Assembly: GCA_018060305.1 (NCBI GenBank)
Contig: JAGOWF010000080.1
Coordinates: forward strand, 1 to 10,632
Length of the DNA: 10,632 bases
Direction: 5' to 3'
From: Pyrinomonadaceae bacterium
GTDB lineage: Bacteria; Acidobacteriota; Blastocatellia; Pyrinomonadales; Pyrinomonadaceae
Of the stretch, positions 7,239-10,632 are shown one piece after another (the first letter of the stretch is position 1; each line of letters begins with the position of its first letter). Both the position numbers and the translations under genes were made by a program. The notes beneath the pieces are model-generated. The model had not been told where the DNA came from. It saw only the letters and a list, made by a program, of their open reading frames with translations, and made no database searches.

Positions 7239-7267
7239 TTGCCTCGGATGAGGCTATGGAGTTTAAT
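7239..7267 (+). promoter_or_regulatory. Candidate promoter of the methyltransferase-like gene
   Basis: TTGCCT (7239-7244), a 17-bp spacer, then TTTAAT (7262-7267), ending 7 nt before ATG 7275. The expected transcription start falls on or next to that ATG, so the message would be leaderless. The spacer contains a short perfect inverted repeat (GCCTC-GGAT-GAGGC, 7241-7254) overlapping the -35 box. Confidence 0.45.
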
Positions 7268-7274
7268 ACACAAT

Positions 7275-8069
7275 ATGGCCAAGACGCAGAAGGAGCTCGC
7301 ATATTTGCGCGACCTTTATCTCGACGAAGAATGGACCCGACGCTTCACCGATCTCGTGGACAAGCGCGTCGATCTGAGTGATGCAGAAAACGCTCTCTAT
7401 CTAAATGCAGGCACCGGAACACACGCGATTTATCTAGGTGAAAAGTTTGGTGAGACGACGGACATATTCGCCGCGTGTGAGAACGATGACTTGCTCTCTA
7501 TCTCGCGTGACAAGGCGGCGGCCTTGAGTTCAAAGGTGGATTTCTCAACGATCACATTCGAAAGCGATGCCTTTGACGCGGTGCTCGCAGACGCAAGCCT
7601 CGCTCAATCGAATGAGATCGAAGGACGGATCGAGGACGCCGCTCGCGTCGCGCGCGTCGGCGGCGACGTTGTTGTCTTTCTGCCGGGAACAGGCAGTTTC
7701 GGTGAGATATTTTCGCTCCTCTGGGAAGTTCTTTTTAGCGAAGGCCTTGGCGAACACGGCCATGCTGCCGAGGAGATGATCACTAAGCTTCCGACCGTTA
7801 CGGCACTCGAGTCGATTGCGGAGCGCGTCGGCCTGGTCAACGTCCGCACCGACGTCGCGAACGAGATATTTGAATTTGACAACGGCGCAGCGTTCGTTAA
7901 GTCACCGCTGATCGCTGATTTTCTTATGCCGGTCTGGTTAGCAGCCCTCGGCGAAAATAACAAAGAGCGAGTCATTGACGGACTCGCTCGATTGATAGAT
8001 GAAGAGGACGGAACACTCTCGTTCCGGTTCTCTGTAAAAGCGATGCTACTGACGGGCGAAAAAGGATAG
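7275..8069 (+). CDS. Class I SAM-dependent methyltransferase-like protein
   Basis: A 264-residue soluble protein with the layout of a class I methyltransferase. The glycine motif is LYLNAGTGTH (41-50). An acidic residue ends the second strand (ACEND, Glu69), FDAVLAD at 100-106 corresponds to motif IV, and RVARVGGDVVVFLP (125-136) is the usual R-V-x-x-G-G turn. The nearest family label is Methyltransf_11-like. The motif I Asp/Gly pair of the standard LDxGCGTG is replaced by LNAG, so SAM binding is likely but not certain, and the substrate is unknown. Earlier in-frame starts exist (TTG 7239, ATG 7248), but they lie within or just after the -35 box of the candidate promoter, and MAKTQKELAYL begins a natural helix. 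The gene converges on hicA with only 4 bp between stops. Confidence 0.72.
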   Translation: MAKTQKELAYLRDLYLDEEWTRRFTDLVDKRVDLSDAENALYLNAGTGTHAIYLGEKFGETTDIFAACENDDLLSISRDKAAALSSKVDFSTITFESDAFDAVLADASLAQSNEIEGRIEDAARVARVGGDVVVFLPGTGSFGEIFSLLWEVLFSEGLGEHGHAAEEMITKLPTVTALESIAERVGLVNVRTDVANEIFEFDNGAAFVKSPLIADFLMPVWLAALGENNKERVIDGLARLIDEEDGTLSFRFSVKAMLLTGEKG

Positions 8070-8073
8070 CCAA

Positions 8074-8280
8074 CTACAATTCGTCCTCGGCAATTTCGGC
8101 CAGCTTCATTAGGTGTCGTTGGAGCCCTAGTTTTAGGTTCTTATTTCGATGGATCGGGATCGTTAGTCTGACCTGACTTCCTGTTTTCCCGTAGATGTGA
8201 TGACTCCCCTGAATACGCAAAAGTGTCCAACCGCGTCGTTCGACTAGTCGGGCGAACTCCTTGCCGGAGATCGTCGTCAT
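8074..8280 (-). CDS. hicA: HicA-type mRNA interferase toxin
   Basis: A 68-residue toxin of the HicA (YcfA) family, a double-stranded-RNA-binding-fold ribonuclease that cleaves mRNA when not bound by HicB. The family pattern is complete: SGKEFARLVERRGW (5-18), then RIQGSHHIY with the catalytic histidine expected at His27 in GSHH, a beta strand (VRLTIPIH), and the C-terminal LKLGLQRHLMKLAEI helix region that normally contains the G/T-L-x-x-I-L-K block. Its ATG overlaps the hicB stop by 4 bp (ATGA), so it is translated by coupling behind the antitoxin. The order hicB then hicA is the less common one. It ends 4 bp from the convergent methyltransferase-like gene. Confidence 0.9.
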   Translation of the reverse strand: MTTISGKEFARLVERRGWTLLRIQGSHHIYGKTGSQVRLTIPIHRNKNLKLGLQRHLMKLAEIAEDEL

Positions 8281-8480
8281 ACCGCAAGCTCGAGCAGTCT
8301 GTCGGTCGCCGTGACCGGAATGTATTCGACATCCACCGACAAGCAGCCCTCAATAGCCTCTTTCAGGTTAGCTAACAGTTCGTCCATTGATTCGCCCTGC
8401 GTAGCGCATCCCGGAATTGCCGGAACCTCTGCCCAAAAGCCCCCTTCCTCTGCCTCGTGTACAACGACCTTTACCTTCAT
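8277..8480 (-). CDS. hicB: HicB-like antitoxin (short form)
   Basis: A 67-residue HicB-type antitoxin consisting of the partial RNase H-like fold that binds HicA. The core GGFWAEVPAIPGCATQGES (13-31) followed by a DELLANLKEAIEGCL helix is typical. It stops at residue 67 without the C-terminal ribbon-helix-helix or HTH domain found in longer HicB proteins, so autoregulation by direct DNA binding is doubtful. The ATG follows the tatA stop codon with no base between (TAA then ATG). No Shine-Dalgarno site is visible in the last 20 nt of tatA, which suggests coupled translation or an unseen internal promoter. Confidence 0.88.
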   Translation of the reverse strand: MKVKVVVHEAEEGGFWAEVPAIPGCATQGESMDELLANLKEAIEGCLSVDVEYIPVTATDRLLELAV

Positions 8481-8744
8481 TTATTGTTCGACCCGCGCCT
8501 CGGCCCGCTTGCGCATCTCGGCTTCTATCGCTTCGTCGCTCATTTCGCTGATCTCAGGCGCGGCGGGACTGCTTAGCTTGGCCTGCTCAGTCTTTTCCTC
8601 TTCCTCAGCCTCGCGCATTCCTTCCTTGAATGCCTTTCGCGATTGGCCTAAGCTCTTTGCAAGCTGGGGCAACCGAGTCGCGCCAAACAGCAAGAAGAGG
8701 ATGGCGACGATCAGGATGATCTCTGTTGTTCCAATATTCGGCAT
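8481..8744 (-). CDS. tatA: Twin-arginine translocase subunit TatA/TatE
   Basis: Pore-forming subunit of the Tat system, which moves folded proteins across the inner membrane. The 87-residue protein has the standard plan: short N-terminus MPNIGTTE, a transmembrane helix (about 8-20, IILIVAILFLLF), the hinge FGATRLPQLAKSLGQSRKAFKEG (20-42), and a long charged, Glu-rich tail. FG followed by A-x-x-L-P fits TatA rather than TatB, which has FGP-E-LP. No tatB or tatC lies nearby, so the rest of the system must be elsewhere. AGAGGG (8759-8754) is 9 nt upstream of the ATG, a good Shine-Dalgarno site. It lies 70 bp after proline iminopeptidase on the same strand and directly abuts hicB. Confidence 0.93.
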   Translation of the reverse strand: MPNIGTTEIILIVAILFLLFGATRLPQLAKSLGQSRKAFKEGMREAEEEEKTEQAKLSSPAAPEISEMSDEAIEAEMRKRAEARVEQ

Positions 8745-8753
8745 AAGATAAGT

Positions 8754-8759
8754 CCCTCT
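8754..8759 (-). promoter_or_regulatory. Shine-Dalgarno site of tatA
   Basis: Minus-strand AGAGGG, 9 nt before ATG 8744. A TATGAT box (8781-8776) upstream could be a -10 element giving a leader of about 25 nt, but its -35 is poor. This gene therefore contrasts with the Shine-Dalgarno-less genes elsewhere in the window. Confidence 0.55.
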
Positions 8760-8814
8760 TTATCAAATTGCTCTCATCATACAGCTATTTGCACGAACTT
8801 TCACTACCAAGGTA

Positions 8815-9765
8815 CTATCCCGCCGTCTTGAACCGCTCCATCGCATCTACCAGAGCAGATGTAATTCCCGGCTCGCTAACCGAATGTCCGGCGTCCGGCA
8901 CTACGATCAACTCCGCTTCGGGAAACGCACGATGTAGATCCCATGCGGACGTGATCGGGCAGACGACATCGTAGCGCCCCTGAACAATCACTGCGGGCAA
9001 GTGGCGAATCTTATCGATATTCTCGATCAAGTAATTCTCGCTCGGAAAGAACGAATTGTTCATAAAATAATGACATTCAATGCGCGCGAGACTAAGTGCC
9101 TCGTGCTCGCCTTCCCAATGCTCCATTAGGTCCTGGCTCGGGTAGAGCTTGGAGGTCGAACCTTCCCAGACGCTCCAGGCACGGGCGGCCGCGAGCCGCG
9201 TCGGCTCATCGTCGCTCGTCAGGCGTTTATGATAGGCCGTGATAAAATCGCCTCGCTCGCCCTCGGGTATCTCGTCGCGGTAGCGTTCCCAAAAATCGGG
9301 ATAGATCTCGGACGCACCGTATTGATAGAACCACTGCAGCTCCTTCCTACGCGTGAGAAAGATGCCGCGAAGTATCAGCCCTAGACATCGGTCCGGATGC
9401 GAAACGCCATAGGCCAGACTAAGCGTCGATCCCCATGACCCGCCAAAGACGTGCCATTTGTCGATACCAAACTTCTCTCGCAGCGTCTCGATATCATTGA
9501 TAAGGTCCCACGTCGTGTTCTCACGCAGTTCTGCGTGCGGCGTTGACTGGCCCGACCCGCGCTGATCAAAGAGCACAACATGATAAACCGCCGGATCAAA
9601 GAACTGACGATACATCGAGATCAACCCGCCGCCCGGCCCCCCGTGCAAAAATACGACCGGAATCCCGTCAGGATTCCCGACACGCTCGTAATAAATGGTG
9701 TGAATGTCCGAAACCGGGAGCATTCCGCTGTCAAACGGTTCGATCTCGGGGTAAAGAGTTGCCAT
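8815..9765 (-). CDS. pip: Proline iminopeptidase (alpha/beta hydrolase, S33)
   Basis: A cytosolic aminopeptidase that releases N-terminal proline from peptides, recycling proline together with other peptidases. The 316-residue length fits bacterial proline iminopeptidases. Seen: oxyanion motif HGGPGGG (41-47), DQRGSGQS (67-74), nucleophile Ser110 in GGSWGS, then the helical cap with WSVWEG (197-202), Asp266 in GRYDVVCP and His294 in DAGHS, so the triad is complete. The N-terminus is conserved in form (YPEIEPFDSGML) right after the ATG, supporting this start. There is no Shine-Dalgarno site; TGCTATCAT, an extended -10, ends 6 nt before the ATG. It follows asnB after a 94-bp gap with a terminator-like hairpin and is followed by tatA. 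Confidence 0.95.
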   Translation of the reverse strand: MATLYPEIEPFDSGMLPVSDIHTIYYERVGNPDGIPVVFLHGGPGGGLISMYRQFFDPAVYHVVLFDQRGSGQSTPHAELRENTTWDLINDIETLREKFGIDKWHVFGGSWGSTLSLAYGVSHPDRCLGLILRGIFLTRRKELQWFYQYGASEIYPDFWERYRDEIPEGERGDFITAYHKRLTSDDEPTRLAAARAWSVWEGSTSKLYPSQDLMEHWEGEHEALSLARIECHYFMNNSFFPSENYLIENIDKIRHLPAVIVQGRYDVVCPITSAWDLHRAFPEAELIVVPDAGHSVSEPGITSALVDAMERFKTAG

Positions 9766-9771
9766 AAAGTG

Positions 9772-9780
9772 ATGATAGCA
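9772..9780 (-). promoter_or_regulatory. Extended -10 promoter element of proline iminopeptidase
   Basis: Minus-strand TGCTATCAT. The TATCAT hexamer (9777-9772) ends 6 nt before ATG 9765, so transcription would begin at the start codon. No good -35 box is seen, consistent with extended -10 promoters. The first T is also the last base of the upstream U-tract. Confidence 0.4.
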
Positions 9781-9848
9781 AAAAAATATCCACTATCCAC
9801 TTGTCACTATCCACTGTAGAAACTGGTTTCTTCAGTGGATAGTGGATA
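9780..9848 (-). terminator. Candidate intrinsic terminator after asnB
   Basis: On the minus strand the arm 9848-9834 (TATCCACTATCCACT) pairs perfectly over 15 bp with 9801-9787, followed immediately by seven T (9786-9780). It begins 11 nt past the asnB stop. The stem is only 40% GC and the loop is 32 nt, so strength is uncertain. Confidence 0.5.
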
Positions 9849-9863
9849 GCGAGAAGTGGTCAG
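9786..9863. repeat. Phased heptamer repeat array with inverted symmetry
   Basis: The plus strand reads as 7-bp units: ATATCCA, CTATCCA, CTTGTCA, CTATCCA, then a centre, then TGGATAG, TGGATAG, CGAGAAG, TGGTCAG. The right-hand units are the reverse complement of the left. Units with TATCCA/TGGATA are exact and the others degenerate. The centre 9805-9844 is a near-perfect palindrome (12 bp, one T-T mismatch, then 6 bp around a 2-nt loop, AGAAAC-TG-GTTTCT). The last unit reaches the asnB stop codon. Confidence 0.7.
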
Positions 9864-10632
9864 TCAATCCTCAAAAAGTTGTCATGCCAAAGTTGGAATA
9901 CCAACAGCGTCCAGAGTTGCTTGTGGTGACTCGCTCGGCCCGTCTCGTGTTCGGTAACTAAGTCGGTAACGTATTTGGCATCGAAAAGGTCTTGATCCCG
10001 AATGCGCTTCTCGTCGAGCAGATCGTGCAAAAGCGGATTAAGCCGTCCTTTTAGCCATTTGGCGATGGGAATTCCAAAGCCTTTCTTGGGGCGATTCAAT
10101 ATCTCGGCGGGCAGCAACGGCTCAACGGCTTTTTTTAGGATGAACTTGCCTTTGCCGCCACGGAGTTTGTAATCGACCGGTATCGATGCCGCAAATTGCC
10201 CGATCCGCGGGTCGAGGAACGGGGCACGCGTCTCGAGCGAGACGGCCATTGCGGCGCGGTCGACCTTGGTCAGGATGTCTTCGGCGAGGTAATAGCTGAT
10301 GTCGAGCTGCTGCATTTGCTCGATCTTGTCCGACGCTTTGACTCGGGAAAGCAGGTCGCGGGCATCGGCGTAAATGTCGCCGTTGCTGTGGTCGAGAACA
10401 TCGCGCGTGAGCAACTGATCGTGATCGGCGGCGGCGAACGAGCCAAACCATGCGTGGTGGCGTTCGACGGGTTCGAGATTCGCGCCGCGGACAAAGCGTT
10501 TTGCTTTGTAGTCGAACGACAAGTTCTTTGTCGAGACGGGCAGGCGGTTGACAACGGGCTCAATTATGCTGCCGCGAAGAAACGCAGGTATCGACAGATA
10601 TTTTCGCATCACTTGATGCGCGTAATACATCG
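9860..10632 (-). CDS. asnB: Asparagine synthase (glutamine-hydrolysing), C-terminal part, cut by the window edge
   Basis: The visible 257 or so codons are the C-terminal part of the synthetase domain of an AsnB-type enzyme, which makes asparagine from aspartate, ATP and glutamine-derived ammonia. The frame remains open at 10632, so the N-terminal glutaminase domain and the ATP-binding SGGxDS motif lie outside. The MYYAH at the edge is internal, not a start. Conserved family stretches: YYLAEDILTKVDRAAMAVSL, ETRAPFLDPRI (the acceptor/ATP region), KFILKKAVEPLLP, and NRPKKGFGIPIAKWLKG, then the LWTLLVFQLWHDNFL ending. Such enzymes also occur in surface-polysaccharide clusters as amidotransferases, which cannot be judged from this fragment. 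It ends just before a hairpin with a T-run. Confidence 0.92.
   Translation of the reverse strand, partial: MYYAHQVMRKYLSIPAFLRGSIIEPVVNRLPVSTKNLSFDYKAKRFVRGANLEPVERHHAWFGSFAAADHDQLLTRDVLDHSNGDIYADARDLLSRVKASDKIEQMQQLDISYYLAEDILTKVDRAAMAVSLETRAPFLDPRIGQFAASIPVDYKLRGGKGKFILKKAVEPLLPAEILNRPKKGFGIPIAKWLKGRLNPLLHDLLDEKRIRDQDLFDAKYVTDLVTEHETGRASHHKQLWTLLVFQLWHDNFLRID

Noticed and set aside
7239..7274. TTG 7239 or ATG 7248 as start of the methyltransferase-like gene
   Set aside because: Both lie within the -35/-10 region of the candidate promoter, and the added residues (MPRMRLWSLIHN) do not look like part of the fold. It is not fully excluded.
8311..8751. 146-residue open frame on the plus strand
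   Set aside because: Ser/Ala-rich antisense shadow of tatA and hicB, with no domain.
9786..9863. CRISPR-like or tandem-repeat array
   Set aside because: The units are 7 bp without spacers and are mirrored around a centre. This is a palindromic hairpin element, not a CRISPR.

Overview
The window looks like a chromosomal stretch from a Gram-negative-type bacterium of moderate GC content (about 57% in a sampled stretch of tyrS). Codon style, gene content (secreted S9 peptidase, TatA, PgsA-like enzyme, many toxin-antitoxin genes) and sparse Shine-Dalgarno sites would fit Acidobacteriota, perhaps the Blastocatellia/Pyrinomonadales side. That placement is an inference from overall feel, not from a marker gene.

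Layout, left to right. 24-2006 (+) is a secreted prolyl-oligopeptidase-family (S9) peptidase. 2041-2569 (+) is a BrnT-like toxin with a CopG-type antitoxin whose start lies inside the toxin gene. 2570-2755 has no intact gene but holds what looks like the decayed 3' end of a lost gene; 2401-2700 is only about 44% GC. 2756-3598 (-) is proC, diverging from tyrS (3645-4850, +) across a 46-bp gap in which two promoters appear to occupy the same DNA. tyrS is followed by a calcineurin-like metallophosphoesterase (4901-5767) overlapping a CDP-alcohol phosphatidyltransferase, PgsA-like (5760-6365). An SDR oxidoreductase (6395-7168, -) converges on these and diverges from a methyltransferase-like protein (7275-8069, +). 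The right end is a leftward run: partial asnB (from beyond the window edge to 9860), a heptamer-repeat hairpin/terminator, proline iminopeptidase (9765-8815), tatA (8744-8481), hicB (8480-8277) and hicA (8280-8074).

Most genes are housekeeping: proline synthesis and recycling (proC, proline iminopeptidase, S9 peptidase), tyrosyl-tRNA charging, phospholipid head-group synthesis, asparagine synthesis and Tat export. Two type II toxin-antitoxin modules of different families sit within about 6 kb. hicBA directly abuts the tatA stop codon.

The points most worth a second look are regulatory. Several genes have a promoter-like -10 box only 6-15 nt before the start codon and no Shine-Dalgarno site, suggesting leaderless mRNAs. 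proC and tyrS seem to share one interlocked two-way promoter. The asnB/proline iminopeptidase gap carries a phased 7-bp repeat array that forms two mutually exclusive hairpins, one with a U-tract, running straight into the next promoter. I found no tRNA, rRNA, CRISPR array, insertion sequence or clearly novel multi-gene system.
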